The position numbers were made by a program, and so were the translations under genes. Shown here one piece after another: positions 11,540 through 23,774 of a stretch of 64,000 bases of DNA. Positions within the stretch are counted from its first letter, which is position 1, and every line of letters begins with the position of its first letter. Below the pieces are notes generated by a model. It was not told where the DNA came from. It saw only the letters and a list, made by a program, of their open reading frames with translations, and did not search any database. Location of the stretch: positions 620,001-684,000 of the forward strand of contig JADNRZ010000015.1 of the NCBI GenBank assembly GCA_015501605.1, given 5' to 3'. The DNA comes from Panaeolus papilionaceus (Eukaryota; Basidiomycota; Agaricomycetes; Agaricales).

Positions 11540-12936
11540 ATGCCTCTCGAAGCGACCATGATCATTATCGACAACTCCGAGTACATGAGGAACGGAGACT
11601 ATCCCCCAACGCGATTTGATGCGCAGGCAGACGCTGTGAATGTAACATTCCAGGCCAAGATTGACTCAAACCCCGAGAGCACAGTAGGCCTTATGACCAT
11701 GGCTGGTAAAGGGTAAGCACCATTATCCATAATTTCTGTCACACAATTAGCCAGAGTTGTGTGAACGACAACTTTATAACTCCCTCTATTACCCAATCCT
11801 TCTTTTAAATTTACTGAACAATACTCAACTCACTATTCACACTTTAGACCTGAAGTGCTCGTGACACACACAAAAGACCTGGGTCAAATCCTCCAAGGTC
11901 TACACTCTGCTCGATCCAAAATCGGTGGAGAGATTGACATCCCCACCGCCATCGCCGTCGCCCAACTCGCCCTTAAGCACAGAGAGAACAAGAACCTCCG
12001 TCAGCGTATTATTGTGTTGGCCGGCTCACCTCCAGGCCCAACGGGGTCTAGCCAAGATGCCAAAGGCAAGGACGCGATGGTCGCTCTGGCAAAGAAGCTA
12101 AAGAAGAACAACGTCGCCGTTGATATTGTTGCGTTCGGTGATGGTATTGAGGAAGAAGATGACGAGGGCGTTTTGAAGGCGTTTGTGGATGCTGTTAACA
12201 ATACCGATAACTCGTGAGTTTTCTTCAATTGTTATTCCTGTGTGGACATTCATGCATCGGCCTTGTTCTCTAGTCACCTTCTCGTCTCACCAGCGGGCCA
12301 CAATCTCCTTTCTGACGCGCTCATCAGCTCGCCGATCCTATCTGGCGATCGCAGCGCAGGCATCCCAGAAGCGCTGGGCGGAACCGGTGGAGGAGCCGGA
12401 CCCAGCGCAGCTGGCGGCTCAGGAGGCGACTTTGAGTTTGGTGTTGATCCCAGTCTGGATCCCGAACTTGCCATGGTAAGCATTGCAAAACCATCTCCCT
12501 TAAAAATACGATTCCAATCCATATATCCTTTCCCAAGGCCCTCCGGATGTCAATGCAAGAAGCGCAAGCCCGCGAGGCCGCCGCCAACCGGGAAACAGCC
12601 GCCGAGCCCGCCCCATCAGCGGAACCCTCAACCATCCCCGCAGAACCCACAGAAGACGAAGAAGATGCATTATTACAGCAAGCCATCGCGCTTTCCCGGG
12701 CTGATAACCAGGGCGATGGCGATGATGGTGATGTAGAGATGGACGATGGTGAAGAGGAAGAGGAAGAGGAGGACGAAGAGGAGGAGGATGACGAGGAAGA
12801 AGATGATGACGAGGAGGAGGAAGAGGAAGATGAGGATCAGGCGATTGCTAGGGCTATTGAGATGAGTTTGAGAGGACAGGGCGATAACAAGGGACCCCAG
12901 GGTGGCAATAAAGGTACTGGTGGACAGAAGAAGTAG
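11540..12936 (+). CDS. rpn10: 26S proteasome non-ATPase subunit RPN10 (ubiquitin receptor)
   Basis: Exons are 11540-11712, 11848-12213, 12274-12475 and 12538-12936, giving 379 residues. The N-terminal vWA domain (about 1-190) starts [19 protein letters not shown] and includes the family signature [19 protein letters not shown] and [32 protein letters not shown] is the conserved junction to the ubiquitin-interacting motifs. Two clear UIMs follow: [11 protein letters not shown] and [11 protein letters not shown], separated by a long Glu/Asp run. The product binds polyubiquitin chains at the regulatory particle, bridging base and lid. A usual RPN10 is 250-380 residues; the extra length here is mostly the acidic tract. 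The start is set by the canonical N-terminus after CAAG. Confidence 0.95.
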
Positions 12937-13489
12937 GGTTGAAGTGTAGTTTTTCTCTTTTTCATTGTTGTTTGATTCTGTTTCTGTCCAATGAAATTTT
13001 GTATTCTTTTGATCTCGACTCCCCGAACAGACGACTGGTTTTAGCGGCAGTTGCGCCTTGTTCTAGCCTTTACAAGTTGACGATATCAGGCCACGGTACA
13101 GGTACACCCATCGCCGGCTTAGCCCTGTAACACCTTTCATGTGTAAAATTTAATATATTGGCAGGCAAGCTGTCTATCTATTTACACTATTTATGCAGAA
13201 AAGCACAACCGGCATACTAGAGAAGTCCTACACACTGATGCGGTTCGACACTGTGGCATGACGTCCATACTCAAACACCGATAGTTTGACGCTCAGATGG
13301 CTAGCTTGCACGCTGACATGGAGAACACTGAAGAATTTTAACTTGTACATACATATGTAGATGTATGCAATAATATCATACACTCGAGTCCTCCTTACAC
13401 CTTACACCTTGATGCTACACTTCTTGATTACACAGAAACACATTAATACAAGCTAAATCCAATTACAACGACCTTATTTACTTCAAATA
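12937..13489. other. convergent 3' flanks, no gene seen
   Basis: AT-rich sequence between the end of RPN10 (plus) and the end of the Ser-rich hypothetical (minus). It is probably the two 3' UTRs. Confidence 0.4.
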
Positions 13490-14392
13490 TTAGATACCCC
13501 ATATATCATCAACGAGAAACTGATTATCCACCGAATCGCGCGAGTGGGACAGTGACCGTTTGACCTGTATTGCTAGCATCTTGGGGTGAGGTAATAGAAA
13601 AGGGATGTCGAAGTCAGGGGATTTTATGTCGAATCCCGAGGTAGTTATGTGTATGCTATCATGGGCATCCCGTGAGGGAAGGGGATGGCCAGGAGTGGCA
13701 AGTAAATCCGAATTTGTCTCCGACTCCAACTGCAAATTAATATCCGAGGCGAAAGATTCACTGCTCCAAGTGCTATTTGACGAAGTAGTATCTGACTGAA
13801 TGTCAAGGAGCTCAGCGTATGCATGTTGGGTAAGCCGGCGGAACAGATGATGGGAGGGTTCGAGTTCCGAAATGGGAGATTGGGGCCGACTCATATCGTC
13901 GACGTCCGTGTCAATGACATCCGCTGTGCATTCAGTCCGCATGTTACTGAGCGGAAAGGAAATTCTTTGTGTGCTTCTACATAGATCATAATGGATACCG
14001 TCCGGATTGCAGGTGTCCATAGAGCAGTCTTCCAAGCCGCACATTGTTGATTTGTGCCACTCACTTGTGTAGGGCTCTTCATTGCCACACATGACGTGGA
14101 TGTACTTCACCAGAGAACGACAAGGTTCGGCACTTGGGTCGAATGTTTCGAGGTTGTCTGAAAACAGGGACCTGCATGATGTTGCGGGACTAAAATGCCT
14201 AGTATGGCGCTCCTCATTTCGATTGTGGGTGCCAATCGTGTCCGAGTCGCTTGTTTCGAGAGACGTCAAAGAGGAGCTGAATGTATCGTGAGAAATGTCG
14301 TCGATGTGCGAATCTTTGGAACTTCGAAAGCCGCACGAGCTTGAGCTGAGCTGCAGCGGTGCATTGCGAGACCTCGTTGAGGATGCCAACAT
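13490..14392 (-). CDS. hypothetical Ser/Asp-rich protein
   Basis: A single uninterrupted 300-codon frame starts at the ATG at 14392. I do not recognise a family. Composition is Ser-, Thr- and Asp-rich, suggesting mostly disorder. A Cys/His cluster in the centre (VMCGNEEPYTSEWHKSTMC then CSMDTCNPDGIHYDLC) could bind metal but matches no motif I know. A second compact part may be HHLFRRLTQHAYAELLDI. No signal peptide or TM segment is seen. Its length without introns is unusual among its neighbours, where genes are intron-rich. It could be a real lineage-specific protein or, less likely, a chance ORF. Confidence 0.45.
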   Translation of the reverse strand: MLASSTRSRNAPLQLSSSSCGFRSSKDSHIDDISHDTFSSSLTSLETSDSDTIGTHNRNEERHTRHFSPATSCRSLFSDNLETFDPSAEPCRSLVKYIHVMCGNEEPYTSEWHKSTMCGLEDCSMDTCNPDGIHYDLCRSTQRISFPLSNMRTECTADVIDTDVDDMSRPQSPISELEPSHHLFRRLTQHAYAELLDIQSDTTSSNSTWSSESFASDINLQLESETNSDLLATPGHPLPSRDAHDSIHITTSGFDIKSPDFDIPFLLPHPKMLAIQVKRSLSHSRDSVDNQFLVDDIWGI

Positions 14393-15262
14393 GGGTGTGA
14401 TTGAGGGTTAAATGCGGAAGCGGTGCCATTGTGCGCAGAGGCGTCGGGTATGAGACCTATGAGTGGCTCGAATCCTCGATCACATGGAGATATACAACAA
14501 TGATGGAAAGAAGGGAAAGGACCCTGCGGTATCGATGTAAGTCCACATCGTCCGTTGTTATTGATCACCCGAAGTGTACTTAAACCACAGGAAAATAGAA
14601 AAAATATTATACTAAAACGGAGCTTCGAGGCTTTTTCGGCGAGCCTTTGGACCTATCAAACACAACATACTTCTGAATTCTTCTCGATATCGGTCTAGGT
14701 TAAAGAATCAAGACCGTACGAAGACGCGCCCTCAACAGCGCGCGTTCCACTAATATTTGTAACTTAATGCCTAGTATCGCTGGTCAAATATTGAATATAA
14801 TTTGGGTAACTTTGAGACAATATCCGATGCGTTTGCTCGAGGCTGCAGCGGGCACCATACCTAAACTATCCTTCGTTCTGGTAAACTGATTGGGGCACTA
14901 CTTTTGTCGATGAAAACGTCATATAAGTAGTCCTCCTGAGCTCGACAGCAGTGTTAAATGGGCCCTCGCAACTGTAAATAAAGTGTCTTAGCCAAGTCTT
15001 AGCTCTAGATCTAAGTATGCCCCTTGAGGTTGTAACCCTTCCACACTTTGATGTCAAAACTGTGGGCATATGTCTTTTCGTTCAGAGACATGGTGGGCTT
15101 CGTACAGCATTGCATAACTTCTCAGAGTCAAAACTACTTATCCAGGCCCAAAAACGGCCCCGACAGTAACATTCAATTTAAATCTCTCCAGACTTGCCGG
15201 CCATGAAGATACCGTGCCCAGGATAGAGCACCATCGGCACTTTCCGCTCCCCTTACTATGTA
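14393..15262. other. intergenic, no supported gene
   Basis: Only ORFs below 70 codons with no domain. It contains the presumed 5' region of the Ser-rich gene and the upstream flank of DABB copy 2, which does not resemble the flank of copy 1 beyond the short promoter block. Confidence 0.4.
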
Positions 15263-15297
15263 CCCTGACAGGTTCAAGGGGCCATAGTATATTTAAG
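15263..15297 (+). promoter_or_regulatory. TATA-like box and conserved upstream block of DABB copy 2
   Basis: CCCTGACAGGTTCA (15263-15276) is followed by TAGTATATTTAAG (15285-15297), about 60 nt before the ATG. It matches the block upstream of copy 1 on the other strand except at one base of the first element. Confidence 0.45.
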
Positions 15298-15354
15298 CAT
15301 CCGTCTTCACCGCGTCACCTCTTAAGAGTACCCCTTAATTATTGCCACTTCGTT

Positions 15355-16111
15355 ATGCAGAGCATTCTCTTTGAATACGTTGAACGTGGACAGGTTGACG
15401 AACAGGAGTTCAATGGTACGCGCTGTTATCCGACTCCCCTTCCAACTTCTTTCCTCAGAACCTCTTTATTTCGTAGATTGGTACGACACGGAACACATTC
15501 GGGGACTGTTGTCTCTTCCCGGAATCGTCTCTGCACAACGATACATCGCCACCGACGGTGTCAAACCCACCAATCTCACGTTGTACTATGTCAACTCTGC
15601 CGATGCTCCAGCCATCGTGCGCTCCCCATCATTCAAGCAACAGTTCGTTCCATCTGCCAGTGAGCGCAGAACGCGCATTCTAGCCGGTCTTGAATCGCTC
15701 AATATAAGAGTATACAAGCCGACATTCGAGTACCCTGCTCAAAGTGAAAAAAAAGTTGCAAAATACATCTTCGTCGACACAGAGGAGCTCAACAACCGCT
15801 CGCTCGAAAACGAATATGCGTACTGGTACAATGTTATCAATTGCCCGAACCTTGCAAAGATAGAGGGATGGCTGGGCACCCGTCGCTTCAAGCTGGAGGA
15901 CAGTGTCGCGCTTGAGGGGAATGTCGTGATTCCTTCCTTTGCACCAACGCTGTTGGGTATCCATGGGTGTTCAAACGACAATTATCTTAATGATCCGCAT
16001 ATGGTTACAGCAGTGGCTTGCCCGTGGACAAGATTGTATGTTGTGCAGCTACAGCTCATCAAGCGGCATTTTGTGTTTCTGAAGGACTTCGATGGAAGAG
16101 AGATAAATTAG
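15355..16111 (+). CDS. DABB/EthD-like small protein, copy 2
   Basis: Exon 1 is 15355-15415, the 43-nt intron 15416-15458 is base-for-base identical to that of copy 1, and exon 2 is 15459-16111, giving 237 residues, the same length as copy 1. It carries the same FVDWYDTEHIRGLLSLPG core and KPTNLTLYYV strand. Residues up to about 125 and the last 35 are almost identical to copy 1. The middle (about 128-200) carries most of the amino-acid changes. Function is unknown; the fold suggests a ligand-binding or small oxidising dimeric barrel. It lies in inverted orientation to copy 1, 7.8 kb away across PDI, RPN10 and a hypothetical gene. Confidence 0.75.
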
Positions 16112-16306
16112 TAGGGTGTATAATAAAATTCGATATAATAACATTTTTTACACACCTGCGTGGCGAATCATCATGCCACACCACAAAATAGAGGGCACTG
16201 TCCTATCTTTACATAATTATAATTATTCAAGTTGTCCCTACAGAAGTACAATGTGACGAAACCCTTGATAAAGTACTTTCTCATTGTTAAAATGAAGTCC
16301 CAGGAC

Positions 16307-17095
16307 CTAACTATGACGTTTTCGGGAGGAATAGGTTTCTTGGCTGATCTGCGACCTTCCATACAGAGGTGTAGACCGACTGCAAGGTGAGGGCGAAGGC
16401 GAAGGAAGCTGCGATGGCATAGCTCTCCCTGAGGGCTGCGGTGTTTGGTACTGTCGGCGACCTTGACTTGGGCTTAGAAACCTCGAGTCTCTGTAGGTGT
16501 TTCTATCAAGAGGGACATGAACCCTATTGTGGGATTCACATAAAGATAAAGCTGTATGTCGAGGCGTCGGAGGTGGTCCAGTTTTCTCAAAGTCAAACCC
16601 ATCATCATATTGGTAGCTCTGTGGTGATTCGTCGTAAGGTCCCGATAGTTCGAGGTGTCGATACTCCGGTGTGGGCGCGGTCTGCCATCTCGGAGGTTCA
16701 TTTTCTTGTTGTGCGTGCGCAGCTCCCCTCTGGTCAATAATACCAGCTGTGCCGTATGTAGAATACTGATACATATGCGTAGGTGGAACTAGACCACGTT
16801 TCGAGCGCCTCGGGCTGGGGGTTTGAGGGAAGTCGCTACTTTGATTTGAGTCTGATGATGAGTCTACACTGCCACCACCGAAAAGCATCGAATCAGCAGG
16901 AGGAAACCTCTGATCTGAAAAGGGTGGAATTACAGGAGATCTAGAGGTCTGGCTCGGTGCATAATCCTGCGCGTCGTCGTCGTAGCCTGCGTACTCGTCT
17001 GTGTAAGCGTATGCATTGAAATTGGGATGCGAAGCGCTGGCATCGGGCATCTGAATGCAATGATGATAAGATGGGCCGGAGGATAATGATGTCAT
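16307..17095 (-). CDS. hypothetical disordered Tyr/Ser/Pro-rich protein
   Basis: A continuous 262-codon frame starts at the ATG at 17095. No family is recognised. The sequence is rich in Tyr, Ser, Pro and Gln with short recurring PTP and SPSP blocks (TPSPRRSKRGL, GPPPTPRHTAL, LPSPSPSPCSRS), typical of a disordered phosphoprotein with possible proline-directed kinase sites. No TM segment or signal peptide. It is convergent with DABB copy 2. An overlapping plus-strand 99-codon frame is treated as a shadow. Splicing near the 3' end cannot be excluded. Confidence 0.45.
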   Translation of the reverse strand: MTSLSSGPSYHHCIQMPDASASHPNFNAYAYTDEYAGYDDDAQDYAPSQTSRSPVIPPFSDQRFPPADSMLFGGGSVDSSSDSNQSSDFPQTPSPRRSKRGLVPPTHMYQYSTYGTAGIIDQRGAAHAQQENEPPRWQTAPTPEYRHLELSGPYDESPQSYQYDDGFDFEKTGPPPTPRHTALSLCESHNRVHVPLDRNTYRDSRFLSPSQGRRQYQTPQPSGRAMPSQLPSPSPSPCSRSTPLYGRSQISQETYSSRKRHS

Positions 17096-18794
17096 CTTGA
17101 ATGTTCTTGAAGCGCGCTTATGGGAACAAAAAGGAATGGAAAACGGATGGATGGGATGAGATGTTGAACACAGAGGAAAGGATGTCGTTATGAGCTTCGA
17201 AGCAAGGACAGGTGAACACTGAAGTCGATAGTAAGCATGGGACTGATTCTTCTACACCAACCTCCCCGACCCTTATATACCTACCCACAATCGCCTCGAG
17301 GCACGAATCGAGTCAAAGGGACGAAATGAGTAATACCTATCGAAGAATGGGTAGAATTTACCACGGGTGGCTTTCCCCAACGAAAACTCAAAAGTCCACA
17401 GCGTTTCTTTTTGCCACACATAAAAAATCGAGATAGGGTATGACTAACGATTTACATTTATACATGTACACGCTGCCTCACGATATAGATTCGTAGAATA
17501 CATTTGTAATCGATGTACTTTGAATGAAAATCCACTCAATACAAATGTGTGTCAAAGCCAAAGTCAAAGTCAATTCAATAGTTTCCTTTTCCCATGTTAT
17601 CCTTGGGCGTCATTTGGCGCACAGAAGGCACCACTCGCTCATTCACATTAAATACAATGAAGCAATCCTAATCTCGATAACACCTTTATCCCCACCCCCA
17701 AATCTCTACCCACGCACCCTTATACGTATGACTCACCCACTCGCGCAATTTAAAAAATCGCAGCACGAGGTCCAACAACCCGTGCAATGCGCGGTGTATA
17801 CAAACAAACGAGCAACTCGCCATGTACACCTTAGCCCACCGTCTCACACTCAAAGGGCGATTTTCCCATTCGATCATAACTAATTTCCAAAGACTCATAA
17901 CACAATCGACAAGCACGAGGCCGGATACATATACGTAGCCATTGTCACCATTTATCAAGTAGTCTCAAAGAACGAAAGAAAAGAAACCCTGGAATGAGGC
18001 ATGAACTGCGCCTCGAGGCCGATGTTGATGAGCATGATGACGAAGCAGTTCAAAATGAGCGGGTGGGGTTCACTTTGGTGTTATCGCAGTTGAATAACAA
18101 CTTGATCAATGACTCATACGTACCAATCATGAGAACAACAAAAGCTCTTATCGGATGGGAAAAAAAAATACAACTAGCGCCCAATAACGTGGAAAGACTG
18201 CGGCATCGTCGCGGTGCCGAGTCAGCGAAGCCAACCTCAGATCCATCTTTACACTTTCACGCCGCTCAGTTATCATTGCATCGGAATCTGAAACTCGTCC
18301 TGTTCCGCCATCCCCTCATCCGCTACTCAATTGAAATGCCCCATACACGCAGAGCGGATGAGGATCAAGAAACGCTGTCCGCATAAGTAATGCGGGGGTA
18401 CGGAAATTGAATCAATGGAAGAATAGATAGGCAGGGTGATCTAATAAGGGCGGTGCTGTAGATAGGTAGGCACGGTGCCGCATCTAATTTTAGTTATCTC
18501 CCACAGCCGCGACCTCACAACCTCACCGCGTCGATGACATCAAAGCAAGTAGCAATTAAATGTATGTGGACCTATTGACCTCCCCATCGAATGCAACAAC
18601 AAATCTCCAGTGACAAATGGAGGGGACTGTATGTGAAAAAAAGACGGCAATGCGTAACAAGGCGTGAAAACGAGGAACCAGAAATGCCAGAAAAAATTAA
18701 GTGCAGAATTCAATTTCGAGGAGGGTTAAAAAAAGTCCACAAAAAGATGGTCATGAATATTGTACGTGTTATCCGTTTTTCATAATGAAGTCGT
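17096..18794. other. intergenic, no supported gene
   Basis: The left part is probably the 5' region of the hypothetical at 16307-17095; the right part is the actin 3' flank. A plus-strand 130-codon frame (17994-18386) has no domain and lacks supporting splice or codon evidence. Confidence 0.4.
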
Positions 18795-20409
<1,615 letters not shown>

Positions 20410-21240
20410 GATTATTATACGTTAAGTTGGAAAGGGGAAAAAAGTTTAAGAGGGGGATCTAGTGAGCTGGCGATTTTGAAGGATGTTGACGATCGATTTA
20501 TACAAGTATGGTGATATGCGCAGCATGATATGTTGTGGATCAATAAAATGAAAATAAATAACTTGTTAGCACTGCCATTGCTGCGGTGAACGACGACTGC
20601 GGACGGCGAGAACGCCATCTACAACGACGATCAATGAATTACACACCTTGACTGGAATCCAGATGGATGATGGGCAGACGAACAAGACGAAGGACACCAC
20701 ATTTCTCTTTCTTGGCTTATCCGATAGACTTTAGGGTAGGCTTATGTGACCTGCCTTTTATAGCCCGCTGTGACTGAGGGCTATGCTCATTCTGCTTTTT
20801 CCGCCCATTCAACATTACTAGACCATGCTTGGTCCTTTTTATCAATCATTATTCTTCCTATTCTCAAGCTCTACTAGTTGATCAGTTGAGGTATTGAAAA
20901 ACACTGGTACTTGTCGCAAAAGTTGAGGAAATAAACACGTAAAATGACCAGCACTTCCGACTTGGCAAGCGTAATACGTAACTTGAGAGCTTGGTCAATG
21001 ATACTCCATTTCGATGACGAGAATGTTAACGGAATGATTGTTCAGCCAACACAGACTATGACTCCGATAGGAGCAAGTTAATTGAAGTCTGAGATCCAGT
21101 ACTGAGCACCAGATTGAAAAAATCATCGAAATAATTAACTGTGCATGTAAAAAAAAATAAGAATCTACACAATTAACTCTGGAGCTCCAATAAGAACGAA
21201 GGACATTCTAAACGTAAAAAAGAACACTGGGTTTTTGGTA
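20410..21240. promoter_or_regulatory. actin 5' flank
   Basis: No gene seen. It contains the actin promoter and leader on the minus strand, followed by AT-rich sequence up to the tRNA gene. Confidence 0.4.
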
Positions 21241-21324
21241 CTCTCTGTCTGGGAGTCGAACCCAGCTTTCGCGCGATCATTGGTTGATGACAGGCGCGTG
21301 TACTAACCGATATACTAACAGAGA
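21241..21324 (-). tRNA. tRNA-Asp (GTC) with 12-nt intron
   Basis: On the minus strand the acceptor arms TCTCTGT (21324-21318) and ACAGAGA (21248-21242) pair fully, with G as discriminator (21241). The T arm CTGGG-TTCGACT-CCCAG is perfect. The anticodon stem CGCGC/GCGCG closes a loop CTGTCA...C with anticodon GTC at 21291-21289. A 12-nt intron (21287-21276) sits after position 37, the canonical site. The mature length is 72 nt, normal for tRNA-Asp. The internal B box GGTTCGACTC is present. Confidence 0.92.
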
Positions 21325-22492
21325 ACTTGTAATTCGCATCGAGGTGATGCATGATAAGGGGGTAATAGCAGATCACTGTGTATCTCATCCCCAAGGAAAC
21401 CCCTGTCATATCCCATGCAAAGCATGCTAGCTCACTCTAAATACACTAAATAGGCTTCGATTTTTACGTTGTGTCCAGACTCGAACCCTTCGAACTAGTG
21501 AGCACCCAAGTCCTACAAATTGTTGATTCACAACGACGATATCGCTAAATCGTCGCCTCAGCCCCTGTCCACCCATGCATCGATGCAGCCCAAGTGCAGG
21601 TTTGCATATGGTACGTGCGATATGAAAACACAGGACTTGGGAAGGTTAGATGGAACTGGCTTGATAGGGCATATATGCTTGACTCGGGAGTCTGTTGGGG
21701 TTCTTTGCACATCAAGCGCTGCTTAAGTAGATCACACCACGATAGCGCCAACTTGCGCAGCCTGCTTGAGCTATTTCGACATGCAGAATGCCTGAAGTGT
21801 TTTATACAGCTCCATACAGGAACCGTTAATCAATAAAAACCATTAATGCCTCACCATAGGAAAAATATCGACATTCACAATAGGACAGGTGACAGCAGGT
21901 GACACCGCCTCTTTGAATTTATGAACTCGCATTTCACCGTCGAGGGGGCTGCTAAACGAGTTTACCACCTAATCTGCTGACCACGATCCTAAATTAACTC
22001 TTTTTACGCTCCTGCTTACCACTTCTTACATTCTCGAACCTATTGCTTGAATGACCGACGCACCAGGCAGCCGCCTAAGCGAGAGTATTTTCCGAGGTAT
22101 TGCGTCTTGGTGTCACGGAACGACACTTCGAGGGCTTCGAAGTTGGAGATAATGCAATCTTCACGCGTCATGGGTGTGTCGTTTAAACTGTATATGCGAA
22201 GGCAATCAAAGAAGTAGCGAGTCAATTGCTCGAAGCTGATGCGGAAATCTCGATACCTCGAGAGCTTAAATCGATCTCCGCATCCTACACCACCGAGCAT
22301 TAGTTTGGACTAGTCACAACGAAAGAGGCAGGAAACCATGGCCATTGCAAACATTAAAATTGTAGTGAGGAATTTAAGGTACATCCCGATGAAAGGTTAC
22401 TAGTAGATCTCAGAAAACTGTTTCTGTGATACCCTAAATTGCATACCCGAAGAGCCTAAGAGACTCGAAACCTTCATTGCCACTCCATTACA
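21325..22492. other. intergenic with one small uncertain ORF
   Basis: A minus-strand frame at 22040-22300 (86 codons; YRDFRISFEQLTRYFFDCLRI) has protein-like composition but no recognised domain or convincing neighbouring exons. It may be a small gene or a decayed fragment. The remainder shows nothing coding. Confidence 0.25.
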
Positions 22493-23774
22493 TTACAATC
22501 CGAAAAAGTCGAGGGCAGTGGCTTCTGTGCCAGGATCGGGGATACCGTGGCCAATGCCGTTTCCAGAGAAAGTCTGGAGCTGGCCGCTTCCGTAGGTGTA
22601 GCGGGTCCACGGGGACTTGGGGGTGTTGCCATTGGTTGAAGCAGGGCTGCTTGAGAGACCAAGGACGTTGGTCCACTGCTTGGTTTGCTCGGTGAAAGAC
22701 TGAGGGTTCACAACGTTGTCGGCAGTTCCGTGCCAGACCTGCATGCGGGGGTACGAGCCAGTGTAGCCAGAGTAGACAGCGCGAGCGATGCGGCCCCACT
22801 CCTCTGCGGTGCGGATGAGGGTACCGGCGGCACAGGGGTCAGGTGGGTAGGTGGGGGCGTTTCCAGAGAGGCATCCAATGGGGACACCAGCGAAGACTGC
22901 AGCAGCCTTGACAAGATCGGGATATGACGCAGCCATAAGGTTAGTCATCATAGCGCCTGAGGAAGTACCAGTGACGAAGACTTTGGAGGGGTTGACGCCC
23001 CAGTTTTGAAGAGCGTACTTGATGACTGCGGAAAGACCTTGAGGATCGGCACCACCATCGCGCCTGAGAGCCTGAGAAGAGGAAACGTCCCAGCAGCGAG
23101 TGGAAGCAGCTGTTTCGGCGTAGACGGCCATGAAACCACGTTGGTCTGCGAGTTGACGGAACTGGTTGCTACCGAAGTAGCCCTGAGCCACCACCGAGGT
23201 CGATTAGCAAGATTATCTTATCACCGAATTCAAGTCAAAACAGTACCCACCCGAGCGTCACCACCACATGGGTGAAGAGCGAGAAGAAGACCTGGGTTGG
23301 TCTTGACACTTGAAGGTTTGTAAACGAAGAAGCGAACATTGCTTGGGTTGCCAGAAACACCGCTGAGCTGGGTTAGAGTACCAGCGGGGATGGAAGGCGC
23401 GGGGGCCCCAGTTCCTCCAGGGTTAGATCCAGTGCTTGTGCTGGTCGGGGGAGTGAAGGTGGTAGTTGGTTGAGGGTTGCCAGTGGGGTTGCTTCCTGGA
23501 ATGCATTGGGAGTACCCTACAACAAACTGGTGAATATTTAGACACAGTGACGCGTGTTTTTAACTCACAATCATTTTGTTTGTTGCAGTACGCGCCAGAG
23601 ACGCAGGTAGTTTCGCCATTCCATCCGTTTCCACCGCCTAGATATCAAGATTTAGCCTCGAACCCGCGCTCAAGAAGTCGTCGAACACATACACTGACCC
23701 CACAGGGGAACTACAGCGAACGCCGAGGTAGCGAAAGTAATCAGAGTCAAAAGGAAACCAAAAGACGAAGTCAT
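22493..23774 (-). CDS. secreted CE1-family acetyl xylan/feruloyl-type esterase with CBM1
   Basis: Exons are 23774-23693, 23637-23569, 23516-23251 and 23182-22493, giving 368 residues. The signal peptide is MTSSFGFLLTLITFATSAFA. A family 1 cellulose-binding module follows directly (WGQCGGNGWNGETTC ... YCNKQNDWYSQCIPG), then a Pro/Thr/Ser/Gly linker. The catalytic domain is PHB-depolymerase-like: LLALHPCGGDAR, then the nucleophile in VFVTGTSSGAMMTN (Ser near 214), VWHGTADNVVNP with the likely acid, and GIGHGIP with the likely His. It should act outside the cell, docked on cellulose, removing acetyl (or feruloyl) groups from hemicellulose. Substrate specificity between these options cannot be told from sequence. 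A TATATAAG box lies about 45 nt upstream of the start. Confidence 0.92.

Noticed and set aside
12740..12850. GAG/GAA-rich tract that looks like a microsatellite
   Set aside because: It is the coding sequence of the acidic stretch of RPN10 between its ubiquitin-interacting motifs.
17994..18386. 130-codon plus frame upstream of the actin 3' end
   Set aside because: No recognisable domain and no splice-linked neighbours; composition resembles translated intergenic DNA.
21480..21545. tRNA-like stretch on the minus strand with a GGGTTCGAGTC box and partly pairing ends
   Set aside because: The T stem does not pair, no anticodon stem can be drawn and no A box is seen. At best a decayed tRNA.
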